64,000 bases of DNA from positions 265,529 through 329,528 of the forward strand of contig CAVPZG010000001.1 in assembly GCA_963710205.1 (NCBI GenBank). The letters are read 5' to 3'. Position 1 is the first letter of the stretch. Every line of letters begins with the position of its first letter. Of the stretch, positions 34,726-43,292 are shown piece after piece. A program made the translations under genes and the position numbers. The notes beneath the pieces were generated by a model that saw nothing but the letters and a program-made list of their open reading frames with translations, searched no databases and was not told the DNA's origin. Source of the DNA: Pacificimonas sp963710205 (GTDB lineage: Bacteria > Pseudomonadota > Alphaproteobacteria > Sphingomonadales > Sphingomonadaceae).

Positions 34726-36480
34726 ATGCATGATATCGTCATTCGCGGCGGCACGATCGTCGATGGCAACGGCGGCGCGCCCTATATTGGCGATGTGGCC
34801 ATCGACGGCGAGGTCGTCAGTGCGGTCGGGACCGTCAATGCGCCTGGCCGCAGGGAAATTGCCGCCGCCGGAAAGGTGGTCGCGCCCGGCTTTGTCGATA
34901 TTCACACGCATTATGATGGCCAGGCCACCTGGGATCCGGAAATGGCGCCGTCCAGCTGGCACGGCGTCACGACGGTGGTGATGGGAAATTGCGGCGTCGG
35001 CTTCGCGCCCGCGAAGCCTGACAAGCACGAATGGCTGATCGGCCTGATGGAGGGCGTGGAGGATATTCCAGGGACGGCGCTGGCCGAGGGCATGTCCTGG
35101 AACTGGGAAACCTTCCCCGAATATATGGACGCATTGGAGGAACTGCCGCGCACAATCGATGTAGCGACACATGTTCCGCATGGGGCTGTCCGCGCCTATG
35201 TCATGGGACAGCGCGGCGCGGATAACGAGGCGCCAACGGCGGCGGACATCGAGGCCATGTCGGCAATCGTCGAGGAAGGTTTGCGCGCGGGTGCGCTCGG
35301 CTTTTCCACCAGCCGCACCGTGCTGCACAAGAGCATCGATGGCGTTCTCGTCCCGGGTACGACGGCCACAGAGGACGAGTTGATCGGGATTGGCCGCGCC
35401 ATGGGGCGGGTCGGCCACGGGGTCTTTGAAATGGCGTCCGACCTTAAGCGCGAGTGGAACGAGTTCAAATGGATGGGTGAGCTCAGCCGCGAGACCGGTT
35501 TGCCTGTGACCTTCGCCGCCCTGCAGAGCATTGCGAAGGAACTGGATCTTGATGAGCAGATCGCCACCATGGCGTCCGAGAATGCGAAGGGCGCGAAGAT
35601 CGTCGCGCAAATCGCCCTGCGCGGTAATGGCGTCCTGATGACGTGGCGCGGGACGGTGAATCCTTTCCGTATGAAGCCGTCCTGGGCTGAAATCGATAAC
35701 CTGCCATGGGAGGCGCAACTGGCGCGTCTGAAAGATCCGGCATTTCGGGAACGGCTGATCGGCGAACCCAGCGTCTATCCCGAAGAACAGGTCGACATCC
35801 TGCCCGTGCTCATGGTCGTGACGGATGGCTGGACCATGCAGTACCGGATGGAGGACGGCTTTGACTATGAGCCGACAGCGGCCATTTCGATCAAGGCGCT
35901 CGCCGAAGCGGCCGGGCAGACACCCGCCGAATATGCCTATGACCTTCTGATGCAGGACGAGGGGACGGGCTTCATCTACCTGCCCATCCTGAACTATGCC
36001 GATGGAAATCTGGATTTCGTTCACGAGCTGCTGCAGCGCGACGACTGCGTCATTTCCCTGTCCGATGGCGGCGCGCATTGCGGGACGATCTGCGACGCGG
36101 CCAGCCCGACATATCTGCTGGAACATTGGGTGAAGAACCGGACGCGCGGCACTATCCCTCTGGAACTGGCGATTCAGCGTCAGTGCCGGGATACCGCGCG
36201 CCTCTATGGGCTGGAGGATCGCGGCACCCTGGAGCCGGGTATGCTGGCAGATATCAATATCATCGACATGGATGCCCTCAAGCTCGGCAGGCCGTGGCTG
36301 GCATTCGACCTGCCGGCGGGCGGAAAACGCTTACTGCAAAAGGCGGACGGCTATGTCTGCACCATCAAACGCGGCGTGCTGACATTCGAGGACGGCAAAC
36401 CCACAGGCAAGCGTCCGGGCGTTCTGATCCGTGGGCCGCAGAAGATTGAGGATGTCGCGCTTAGAATGGCGGCGGAATGA
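34726..36480 (+). CDS. N-acyl-D-amino-acid deacylase-type amidohydrolase
   Basis: A 584 aa metal-dependent amidohydrolase. HDIVIRGGTIVDGNG begins the composite beta domain. GFVDIHTHYDGQATWDP carries the HxH metal pair, and TTVVMGNCGVGFAP is the D-aminoacylase hallmark with the metal-binding Cys. SDGGAHCGTICDAASPTYLLEHW carries the catalytic Asp/His region. D-aminoacylases cleave N-acyl-D-amino acids; this longer subgroup may act on other amides or lactams. I use ATG at 34726 (GAGGGAGG upstream). It is divergent from the beta-helix operon, with the starts 92 bases apart, so the two may share a control region. Confidence 0.88.
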   Translation: MHDIVIRGGTIVDGNGGAPYIGDVAIDGEVVSAVGTVNAPGRREIAAAGKVVAPGFVDIHTHYDGQATWDPEMAPSSWHGVTTVVMGNCGVGFAPAKPDKHEWLIGLMEGVEDIPGTALAEGMSWNWETFPEYMDALEELPRTIDVATHVPHGAVRAYVMGQRGADNEAPTAADIEAMSAIVEEGLRAGALGFSTSRTVLHKSIDGVLVPGTTATEDELIGIGRAMGRVGHGVFEMASDLKREWNEFKWMGELSRETGLPVTFAALQSIAKELDLDEQIATMASENAKGAKIVAQIALRGNGVLMTWRGTVNPFRMKPSWAEIDNLPWEAQLARLKDPAFRERLIGEPSVYPEEQVDILPVLMVVTDGWTMQYRMEDGFDYEPTAAISIKALAEAAGQTPAEYAYDLLMQDEGTGFIYLPILNYADGNLDFVHELLQRDDCVISLSDGGAHCGTICDAASPTYLLEHWVKNRTRGTIPLELAIQRQCRDTARLYGLEDRGTLEPGMLADINIIDMDALKLGRPWLAFDLPAGGKRLLQKADGYVCTIKRGVLTFEDGKPTGKRPGVLIRGPQKIEDVALRMAAE

Positions 36481-36571
36481 TCCCTGCCGTTCCATTTGCA
36501 TAGGCGCAAATTTTCAGCGATAAGCCCTCTGTATTAGTCGTCTAAGACAACTTTCGCAAAGGGGTCCAAAA

Positions 36572-37151
36572 ATGCGTAAATTCCTGCTTGTCTCGGTTGC
36601 CGCTGTCAGCCTGTCCGCCTGCGGTATCAATTCTGTCCCCACCGCCGAAGAGGAAGCCAAGGGCCGCTGGGCGGATGTGGAGAATGATTACCAGCGCCGG
36701 GCGGACCTGATTCCAAACCTCGTGGCTACAGCAAAGGGATTCGCGGCACAGGAACGCGAAGTTCTGGAATCGGTGACCCGCGCCCGGGCATCGGCCACAC
36801 AGACCAACATCACTGCCGACGATCTGACGGATCCGGCCAAGATGCAGCAATATCAGCAGGCGCAGAACCAGCTGTCCGGCGCCCTGTCGCGCCTGCTGGT
36901 GACTGTCGAAAAATATCCGGAGCTGAGGTCGAATGAAAACTTCCTGATGCTGCAGGCACAGCTGGAAGGCACGGAGAACCGTATTTCCACTGCGCGTCGC
37001 GATTACAACGCTGCCGTGCAGGCCTATAATACGGAAGTGCGCACCTTTCCGAGCCTGATCGCGGCGCGCTACATCTACGACGCAGAAGCCCATGCAGACG
37101 TTCGAGGCGACGACGGAGGGCGCAGAGGAAGCACCGACGGTTGAATTCTAG
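36572..37151 (+). CDS. LemA family lipoprotein, frameshift near the C-terminus
   Basis: The product begins with a lipoprotein signal ending in the lipobox LSAC, then a helical LemA core (RWADVENDYQRRADLIPNLVATAKGFAAQEREVLESVTRARA; ENRISTARRDYNAAVQAYN). LemA proteins are membrane-anchored helical bundles of unclear role. After about residue 170 the frame shifts. One extra C in GCCCATG near 37090 separates it from the true tail MQTFEATTEGAEEAPTVEF, which ends at a TAG at 37149-37151. The repaired length (about 193 aa) is normal. The following TPM-domain genes are a typical LemA neighbourhood. Confidence 0.9.
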
Positions 37152-37159
37152 GCAAGCCA

Positions 37160-37942
37160 ATGCCTGCCCGTTTTCACCTGTTGCTCGCCTGCGTACTGGC
37201 GCTGTTCTCCTTTGCCGCGTTGGCACAGGATTTTCCGGCGCTGACAGGCCGCGTTGTGGATCAGGCGGACATTCTCTCGCCGGCAACCGAAGCCGCTCTG
37301 ACCAGGCAGTTGCGGACGCTGGAGGATGCGTCGCAGCGGCAACTGGTCGTGGCGACCGTTCCCAGCCTGCAGGGCTATACGATCGAGGAATTTGGCTATC
37401 GGCTGGGGCGCGATTGGGGAATTGGCGACGCGGCGCGTAATGATGGGATCATTCTGCTTGTCGCGCCCAACGACCGGAAGGTCAGAATCGAGGTCGGCTA
37501 CGGGCTGGAAGGCATCATGTCCGACGGTTTCAGCTTTCTGATCGTCAACCGCGAAATCCTGCCGCGATTTCGGGATGGCGATCTGGAAGGCGGTGTCCAG
37601 GCGGGAGTCGATGCGCTTGTGACGCAGCTGGGCCTGCCGCCCGAAGAAGCCGCCGCAAATCTGCAGGCGGCGCAGGAAGCGCGCCAGCGGAGTGACGAGG
37701 GCGATGGCGGCTTTCCGTGGGGCCTGATCTGGATATTGCTGATCATCGGATTCAATATCTGGAGCATGTCCCGCCGGCGCGATGGCAAACGGCGGGGCGG
37801 CGGTGTGATTATCTGGGGCGCGCCCGGTATCGGCGGCAGTTCCCGTCGCAGCGGTGGCTTCTCGGGCGGCGGATTTGGGGGTGGCGGTTTTTCCGGCGGC
37901 GGCGGCAGTTTTGGCGGCGGCGGCGCGAGCGGGGGCTGGTAA
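37160..37942 (+). CDS. TPM-domain protein (YgcG-like)
   Basis: A 260 aa protein with signal peptide LLLACVLALFSFAALAQ, an intact TPM domain (FPALTGRVVDQADILSPATEAALTRQLRTLE, GDAARNDGIILLVAPNDRKVRIEVGYGLEGIMSD), one membrane segment (GLIWILLIIGFNIWSM) and a strongly glycine-rich tail (GGFSGGGFGGGGFSGGG). The layout matches YgcG-like proteins paired with LemA. TPM domains are reported as phosphatase-like or photosystem-repair-related, but the bacterial role is unresolved. It starts 8 bases after the LemA stop and is likely in one operon. Confidence 0.88.
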   Translation: MPARFHLLLACVLALFSFAALAQDFPALTGRVVDQADILSPATEAALTRQLRTLEDASQRQLVVATVPSLQGYTIEEFGYRLGRDWGIGDAARNDGIILLVAPNDRKVRIEVGYGLEGIMSDGFSFLIVNREILPRFRDGDLEGGVQAGVDALVTQLGLPPEEAAANLQAAQEARQRSDEGDGGFPWGLIWILLIIGFNIWSMSRRRDGKRRGGGVIIWGAPGIGGSSRRSGGFSGGGFGGGGFSGGGGSFGGGGASGGW

Positions 37943-37943
37943 C

Positions 37944-38612
37944 ATGGCATTGTCGAAAAACGATCATGACCGTGTGAGCGCGGCCATCGCGGATGCGGAG
38001 ACGCGCACGGCAGGAGAGATTTTCTGCGTGTTTACCGAAGCATCCGATGATCATGCCGTCGTTCCTCTTGCCTATGCCGCGCTGATGGCGCTTGTCCTCC
38101 CGCCGATCTTCATCTGGTTCGGCCTGCTGGATCCGGCATGGGTTGATTTCGGCTGGTCTGCGGGCGGCGCTGCAGGTGTCCGTGAAACCGTCAGCATTTA
38201 CGTAGCGGCGTCTGCGATCCTCTTCGCACTGACGTGGCTGATCGCGAGAGTGGAGGCCATACGCTACAGGATCGCGCCCAGCTCGCTCCGTCAGACCGCG
38301 GTGCACCGCGCAGCGATGGAAAGTTTCCTCTCGCATGGGATCCACCTGACCGACGGTCGCACAGGGGTGCTCATATTTTTGTCCCGCAAGGAACGTTATG
38401 CGGAGGTGATTGCGGACAAGGGAATTTATGAAAAAGTCGGTGAGGATGTCTGGGCGGATGCGGTTGCCGCCATCATGGCTTCGGCACGGTCAGGCGACAT
38501 CGGCGGCGGCTTTGTCGAAGCCGTAAACCGCTGTGGTTCCGTATTGGCCGAACACTTTCCTCCATCCTCCCACAATCCCAATGAGTTGCCAGATCGCCTC
38601 ATTGAAGTTTAA
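37944..38612 (+). CDS. Second TPM-domain membrane protein
   Basis: A 222 aa protein starting with ATG at 37944. A short N-terminal TPM strand (MALSKNDHDRVSAAIADAETRTAGEIFCVF) is followed by two membrane segments (YAALMALVLPPIFIWFGLL and VAASAILFALTWLIARV) and a C-terminal TPM portion (TGVLIFLSRKERYAEVIADKGIYEKVGEDVWADAV). The split TPM arrangement is common in the third gene of LemA-TPM-TPM operons. The function is unknown. It is one base from the preceding gene stop. Confidence 0.82.
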   Translation: MALSKNDHDRVSAAIADAETRTAGEIFCVFTEASDDHAVVPLAYAALMALVLPPIFIWFGLLDPAWVDFGWSAGGAAGVRETVSIYVAASAILFALTWLIARVEAIRYRIAPSSLRQTAVHRAAMESFLSHGIHLTDGRTGVLIFLSRKERYAEVIADKGIYEKVGEDVWADAVAAIMASARSGDIGGGFVEAVNRCGSVLAEHFPPSSHNPNELPDRLIEV

Positions 38613-38650
38613 GGCATGTTAACCACAAAGGGAAATGGGAGAACGGGACT

Positions 38651-39073
38651 ATGTTAGCAGACTTCAAGGCCTTCATCATGAAGGGAAATGTGCTTGATCT
38701 GGCAGTCGCTGTCATCATAGCGGGCGCATTCGCACTGATCACGACATCGCTCGTCGAGGATGTCATCATGCCCTTGGTAGGCGCCATTTTCGGCGGCGTC
38801 GATTTTTCAAGCTACTTCGTGATGCTCGGGCCCGTACCCGAAGGATATAGCGGGTCCATGACCAACTATGCCCAGCTGAAAGAGGCTGGCGTGCCGATGC
38901 TCGGCTATGGTCAGTTTATAACGGTCGTCGTGAATTTCGTCATTCTGGCGTTCATCATCTTCATGCTTGTGCGCCAGGTGAAGAAGCTTGAGCGGAAGGA
39001 AGAGGAAAAGCCAGCGGAGCCAAGCGAGGAAATTCTGCTCCTGCGCGAAATCCGCGACAATCTGAAAAAATAG
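38651..39073 (+). CDS. mscL: Large-conductance mechanosensitive channel
   Basis: A 140 aa inner-membrane channel that opens under membrane tension to release solutes on osmotic downshock. The N-terminal amphipathic helix (FKAFIMKGNVLDLAVAVIIAGAFALITTSLVEDVIMPLVG) includes TM1 with the glycine/alanine gate. TM2 is FITVVVNFVILAFIIFMLVRQV. The C-terminal helix (EEILLLREIRDNLKK) is normal. It ends 21 bases before the convergent parB stop, where a strong hairpin lies. Confidence 0.95.
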   Translation: MLADFKAFIMKGNVLDLAVAVIIAGAFALITTSLVEDVIMPLVGAIFGGVDFSSYFVMLGPVPEGYSGSMTNYAQLKEAGVPMLGYGQFITVVVNFVILAFIIFMLVRQVKKLERKEEEKPAEPSEEILLLREIRDNLKK

Positions 39074-39082
39074 ATGTCTGTT

Positions 39083-39111
39083 TCGCGCTGCTGGCTATGC
39101 CAGCGGCGCGA
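39083..39111. terminator. Hairpin between convergent mscL and parB
   Basis: Arms at 39083-39095 and 39099-39111 (13 bases each, one G-T wobble, three-base loop TAT) form a strong hairpin spanning the parB stop codon and the gap after mscL. No T-run follows on either strand, so it may stop transcripts by structure alone or protect 3' ends. Confidence 0.45.
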
Positions 39112-39997
39112 GACGTTCGACCAGCATATCGAGCTGATCGAGATCGCTATAGCGGACCACCAGCTGTCCGCCCTCCCCGTCATAGGTCAGCCGCGCGGCA
39201 AGCCCCGTCGCGTCGCGTATGCGCGTTTCCAGCGCGATCAGATCCGCATCCCGCTCAGCGCTCTTGCGCGCCTTGGCAGTGACAGGCTTGCCGCCCACTG
39301 CCTTGGTCAGACGTTCCGCATCCCGCGCCGACAGTCCCTGATCGACAATCTGCCGGGCAAAGCCTTCCGGATCGCTCGTGCCGATCAGCGTGCGCGCATG
39401 TCCCATACCGAGGCGCCCGTCATCGACCATGGCCCTCACCGTCTCGGGCAGGTCGAGCAAACGCACCAAATTCGCGATATGACTGCGTGACTTGCCAACC
39501 AGAGCCGAGACAGCCTCCTGAGTGTGGCCATATTCGTTCATCAGGTGCCGGTAACCACGCGCCTCCTCGATCGGGGAGAGATCCTGCCGCTGGATATTCT
39601 CGACGAGGGCAATCTCATAGGCTTCGCTATCTTCCAGATCGCGGATGACCACAGGAACTTCATGCAGCTGCGCCGCCTGCGCGGCCCGCCAACGACGCTC
39701 GCCAGCGACAATCTCGAAATTACCACCATCCAGAGGCCGCACCAATATGGGCTGCAGCAATCCCTGCCGCTGGACGGAGTCGATCAGTTCGGCCTGGGCG
39801 TCCGGGTCGAAATTGCGCCGCGGCTGGTCCGGATTTGGCTTTACGCGGGTTATCGCAATCAACTGGCCCCGAAATCCCGATTGCGGCAGTCCGTTGGCCG
39901 AGTCACCATTGTCTGTCTTGACGTTGATCTCTTCCAGGAGCGCAGAAAGCCCGCGTCCAAGACCGGGTCGGCGTCGTCCCGCATTCTGGTCGCTCAT
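39095..39997 (-). CDS. parB: Chromosome-partitioning protein ParB
   Basis: This 300 aa DNA-binding CTPase spreads from parS sites and drives origin segregation with ParA. The N-domain motif GERRWRAAQAAQLHEVPVVIRDL holds the CTP-binding GERR motif. ALVENIQRQDLSPIEEARGY leads into the helix-turn-helix that reads parS (TQEAVSALVGKSRSHIANLVRLL). The C-terminal dimer domain is normal. The ATG overlaps the parA stop by 4 bp. Two perfect parS sites lie 1.4 and 3.3 kb upstream. Confidence 0.96.
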   Translation of the reverse strand: MSDQNAGRRRPGLGRGLSALLEEINVKTDNGDSANGLPQSGFRGQLIAITRVKPNPDQPRRNFDPDAQAELIDSVQRQGLLQPILVRPLDGGNFEIVAGERRWRAAQAAQLHEVPVVIRDLEDSEAYEIALVENIQRQDLSPIEEARGYRHLMNEYGHTQEAVSALVGKSRSHIANLVRLLDLPETVRAMVDDGRLGMGHARTLIGTSDPEGFARQIVDQGLSARDAERLTKAVGGKPVTAKARKSAERDADLIALETRIRDATGLAARLTYDGEGGQLVVRYSDLDQLDMLVERLAPLA

Positions 39998-40776
39998 GCC
40001 GCCGTCGCCAGGGAAGGTTCGGTACGGCCCATTACCTCACGTGCAAGCGCGATATACGCCTCCGATCCGGCACAGCGGTGATCATAGATAAGCGCAGGCA
40101 GACCATGGCTCGGTGCCTCGGAAAGTCGGACATTGCGCGGAATACTCGTGCTGAAGACGGCATCTCCAAGGCAGGCCCGCGCATCCTCCGCGACCTGCTG
40201 CGACAGACGATTGCGGGAATCGTACATCGTCAGCACCACACCCAATATTCTCAGGCGGTTATTATAACCGGAACGTACACGCTCCACGGTTTTAAGAAGC
40301 TGGCTAAGGCCCTCCAGTGCGTAAAATTCGCATTGCAAAGGGACGATGAGCGCATCGGCCGCCACCAGCGCGTTCAGCGTCAGCAAACCGAGCGAAGGCG
40401 GGCAATCTATCAGAACGAAATCATATTCGGACTGGGCCTTTGACAACGCGCGATCCAGCCTGTTCATGCGGGCGTCGACATCCACCAGTTCAATCTCGGC
40501 GCCAGAAAGGTCGACAGTGGCGGGAACGATATCCAGTCCCTTGATGCCGGTCGGCTGGGCCGCCTGTGACAGACTGGCCTGACCGATAAGCAGGTCATAG
40601 CTGGTGCAAGAACGACCGGTTTGGCCGATGCCCACGCCCGTTGAGCTATTGCCCTGTGGATCAAGATCGATGATCAGCGTCCGGTGGCCGCTGGCCGCAA
40701 GCCCGGTAGCAACATTGACCGTCGTTGTGGTTTTTCCCACCCCGCCCTTCTGGTTCGCCACCGCCAATATGTTCAT
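39994..40776 (-). CDS. parA: Chromosome-partitioning ATPase ParA
   Basis: A 260 aa Walker-type ATPase that drives movement of ParB-parS complexes. The deviant Walker A KGGVGKTTTTVNVATG is at the N-terminus, followed by LIDLDPQGNSSTGVG and FVLIDCPPSLGLLTLNAL (Walker B). I chose ATG at 40776 (MNILAVANQKGG); the frame is open further upstream, but family members start here. The start overlaps the rsmG stop by 4 bp, placing it in the mnmG-rsmG-parA-parB operon, conserved in alphaproteobacteria. Confidence 0.96.
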   Translation of the reverse strand: MNILAVANQKGGVGKTTTTVNVATGLAASGHRTLIIDLDPQGNSSTGVGIGQTGRSCTSYDLLIGQASLSQAAQPTGIKGLDIVPATVDLSGAEIELVDVDARMNRLDRALSKAQSEYDFVLIDCPPSLGLLTLNALVAADALIVPLQCEFYALEGLSQLLKTVERVRSGYNNRLRILGVVLTMYDSRNRLSQQVAEDARACLGDAVFSTSIPRNVRLSEAPSHGLPALIYDHRCAGSEAYIALAREVMGRTEPSLATAA

Positions 40777-41390
40777 TTGCGTATGTCCCGCCCCTTCATT
40801 CGTCTGACGTGCCTTGCCGACACAATTCGTGCGTCGGGATCGGTTCGGCTTTGATGCAACCCATATTCGAAGGTAAACCGGGTTTGCGCCGCATCTATCT
40901 CCGCTGCCACCTCCCTGCCCTTGGGAAGCAGCCAGCATGTATGTTGTGCCGCAAACCCCATGCCCCAGTCAAACAGCTTTGGCAGTGCCGCGCAGGCTCT
41001 TGCCGATATGATATCGGCCTTGGGCGCACGCATCTGCTCAGCCCGCTGATTATGGATGATGACGCGGCTGGAGATTTGAAGGTCGTCGGCAACATGCTGC
41101 AAAAACATACATTTTTTGGCTGTCGACTCAACCAGATGAACTTCCAGGTCGGAAATGATGGCGATGACCAGGCCCGGAAAGCCGGCCCCGGACCCGAAAT
41201 CCACCCATGTTTTCACCCGCAAATCATCAGGGATCAAATCGATGAGTTGAAGGCTGTCTTCGATATGTCGCTGCCGTGCGATGGCCAATGTCGATGGCGC
41301 CACCAAATTCATTCGCGACTGCCATTCGGACAGAAGCGCCAAATAGCGTGAAAAGCTTTCCTCTGTTTCACGTGAAACATTGAAACTCAT
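40773..41390 (-). CDS. rsmG: 16S rRNA (guanine527-N7)-methyltransferase RsmG (GidB)
   Basis: A 205 aa SAM-dependent methyltransferase that modifies G527 of 16S rRNA. The SAM loop is WVDFGSGAGFPGLVIAII, with LVESTAKKCMFLQHV following, and ISARACAALPKLFDW is the active-site strand. The N-terminus NVSRETEESFSRYLALL is unusual because its codons contain a perfect parS site (41364-41379), as in several alphaproteobacteria. It overlaps mnmG at its 5' end and parA at its 3' end, both by 4 bp. Confidence 0.95.
   Translation of the reverse strand: MSFNVSRETEESFSRYLALLSEWQSRMNLVAPSTLAIARQRHIEDSLQLIDLIPDDLRVKTWVDFGSGAGFPGLVIAIISDLEVHLVESTAKKCMFLQHVADDLQISSRVIIHNQRAEQMRAPKADIISARACAALPKLFDWGMGFAAQHTCWLLPKGREVAAEIDAAQTRFTFEYGLHQSRTDPDARIVSARHVRRMKGRDIRK
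41364..41379. promoter_or_regulatory. parS: parS site 1 (perfect 16-mer)
   Basis: TGTTTCACGTGAAACA matches the chromosomal parS consensus at 16 of 16 positions. It lies inside the first codons of rsmG, which therefore encode NVSRET. It is a candidate ParB loading site, about 9.6 kb from the predicted oriC. Confidence 0.93.
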
Positions 41391-43234
41391 GCTGCACGCT
41401 TCAAATGCGCGAGCAGGATGGTGAGCGCTGCTGGCGTGATACCCGGAATGCGGGCTGCCGCGCCAAGGCTTTCAGGACGGGCCGTCCGAAGCCGCTCCAC
41501 CATCTCCGTCGACAATCCCGGCATGGACGAATAATCGATTTGCTCAGGAAGGCGACGTGCCTCCTCTTTTCGCAGGTCAGCCGCCGCCCTTTCCTGACGC
41601 TGAAGATATTGATCATATTCCGCATCCACGAGCAGGGTTTCAGACAGGTCTTTGGGCAGGCCCGCCAACTCCGGCGCAAACTGAACGGCGTTGTTCCAGT
41701 CGAACTCGGGAAAGCGCAACCATTCGAACAGCGATCGGCGGACGCCGTCCTGCCGCACGTTGATCCCATGCGCCGCAAGATCCGCTGGCCCGACCTGAAC
41801 CGTGGCCAGCTGCGCCCGCGCATCTTCATAGGCTGCGCTGTTTCGATCAAACCAGTCCGTCAGCTGCGGACTGGCAAGCCCGGCGGTGATGGCATGAGGT
41901 GTCAGTCGACGGTGGGCATTGTCGGTTCGCAGGGACAGCCGATATTCGGCGCGCGAGGTGAACATGCGGTAGGGTTCGGTCACACCTTGGGTGACCAGAT
42001 CGTCAATCATCACACCTATATAACTGTTCGCGCGGTCAAGCGGCATCGCCTCTCGGCCCGCCAGCGTCAGGGCAGCGGACGATCCTGCCACCAGGCCCTG
42101 CCCCGCGGCCTCTTCATATCCGGTCGTCCCGTTGATCTGGCCCGCCAGATAGAGACCGGGCACGTCCTTCAATTGCAGGTCGTGCTTCAGTCCCCTGGGG
42201 TCGAGAAAGTCATATTCAACAGCATAGCCGGACTGGACGATTTCGGCGTGATGCAGGGCAGGTATGGACCGTATGAACCGCTCTTGCACGTCCAGCGGAA
42301 GCGCCGTTGAAATGCCATTTGGGTAGATCAGGTGGTCCGACAGGGCTTCAGGCTCCAGGAAGATCTGGTGTCCATCGCGTTCGCCGAAGCGAAAGATCTT
42401 GTCCTCGATGGAAGGACAGTAGCGCGGTCCCGTGCCTTCTATTGCGCCGCTATAGGTGGCGCTCAGGTGAATATTTTCCGAAATGATCCCGTGCGTGTCC
42501 GCTGTTGTTCGCGTTATGCCGCAACTGATCTGCTGCGCGCTAACCCTTTTGGTAAGCGCCGAGAAAAATTCGGGGTGCTTGTCAGGACGTTGCCATTCGA
42601 CACGGGACCAATCGATGGTTCTACCGTCCAGACGCGGCGGCGTGCCTGTCTTCAGTCTTCTGACGGGCAAACCGAGATCCCGAAGCTGCTGTCCGAGCCG
42701 CGTCGCCGCACGCCCCATTGCACGCCCACCAACGGTCCGTTCCGCACCGATGTGCATGACGCCGCCCAGAAATGTTCCGGTTGCCAGCACGACTGCGCGG
42801 CATTTCAGCTCGGATCCATCCGCCAGTCGAAGCGCGGCTATTCCCGCCGCGTCGAGGACAAGTTCGGTCGCTTCACCGACAATCAAATCGACTGCGCTGG
42901 CGCGGAGCCACGCGTTCGAGACATGTCGATACAGACGTCGGTCGATCTGGGCCCGCGGCCCACGGACTGCTGGACCCTTGCGGCGATTTAGCAGCCGATA
43001 GCCTATCGAAGCCGCGTCGGCGAAGCGAGCCATGACACCGCCAAGGGCATCAATCTCCCGGACAATATGCCCCTTCCCCAAACCGCCTATCGCGGGGTTG
43101 CAGGACAATTTGCCGATGTCGGCCCGGTCAAGGGTCAGAAGCGCAACGCGCGCGCCAACATGACTCGCTGCAGCGGCGGCCTCGATACCGGCGTGTCCTG
43201 CGCCTACAATGATGATATCATAGCTCGTCGTCAT
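41387..43234 (-). CDS. mnmG: tRNA uridine 5-carboxymethylaminomethyl modification enzyme MnmG (GidA)
   Basis: A 615 aa FAD enzyme that works with MnmE to modify U34 of tRNAs. The N-terminal FAD loop GAGHAGIEAAAAASHVGARVALLT is followed by CNPAIGGLGKGHIVREIDALGG, a family signature. TGTFLGGVMHIG, LKTGTPPRLDGRT and GLYLAGQINGTTGYEEAAGQGL mark the core, and the C-terminal helical domain (YSSMPGLSTEMVERL) docks MnmE. The length is typical. The start is ATG at 43234; the end overlaps rsmG by 4 bp. Confidence 0.96.
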   Translation of the reverse strand: MTTSYDIIIVGAGHAGIEAAAAASHVGARVALLTLDRADIGKLSCNPAIGGLGKGHIVREIDALGGVMARFADAASIGYRLLNRRKGPAVRGPRAQIDRRLYRHVSNAWLRASAVDLIVGEATELVLDAAGIAALRLADGSELKCRAVVLATGTFLGGVMHIGAERTVGGRAMGRAATRLGQQLRDLGLPVRRLKTGTPPRLDGRTIDWSRVEWQRPDKHPEFFSALTKRVSAQQISCGITRTTADTHGIISENIHLSATYSGAIEGTGPRYCPSIEDKIFRFGERDGHQIFLEPEALSDHLIYPNGISTALPLDVQERFIRSIPALHHAEIVQSGYAVEYDFLDPRGLKHDLQLKDVPGLYLAGQINGTTGYEEAAGQGLVAGSSAALTLAGREAMPLDRANSYIGVMIDDLVTQGVTEPYRMFTSRAEYRLSLRTDNAHRRLTPHAITAGLASPQLTDWFDRNSAAYEDARAQLATVQVGPADLAAHGINVRQDGVRRSLFEWLRFPEFDWNNAVQFAPELAGLPKDLSETLLVDAEYDQYLQRQERAAADLRKEEARRLPEQIDYSSMPGLSTEMVERLRTARPESLGAAARIPGITPAALTILLAHLKRAA

Positions 43235-43265
43235 GGCAGTTTCTTAACCGAAGCGGTTCATGCGA

Positions 43266-43281
43266 TGTTTCACGTGAAACA
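43266..43281. promoter_or_regulatory. parS: parS site 2 (perfect 16-mer)
   Basis: TGTTTCACGTGAAACA matches the parS consensus fully, and the palindrome extends to 20 bases (GA...TC on either side). It lies in the 58 bp between mnmE and mnmG, outside coding sequence, which makes it a strong candidate ParB site. Confidence 0.95.
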
Positions 43282-43292
43282 TCAGGGTTGAT

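Noticed and set aside
34630..36126. 498 aa minus-strand ORF antisense to the amidohydrolase
   Set aside because: It covers the whole D-aminoacylase-type gene in antisense and shows no family signature.
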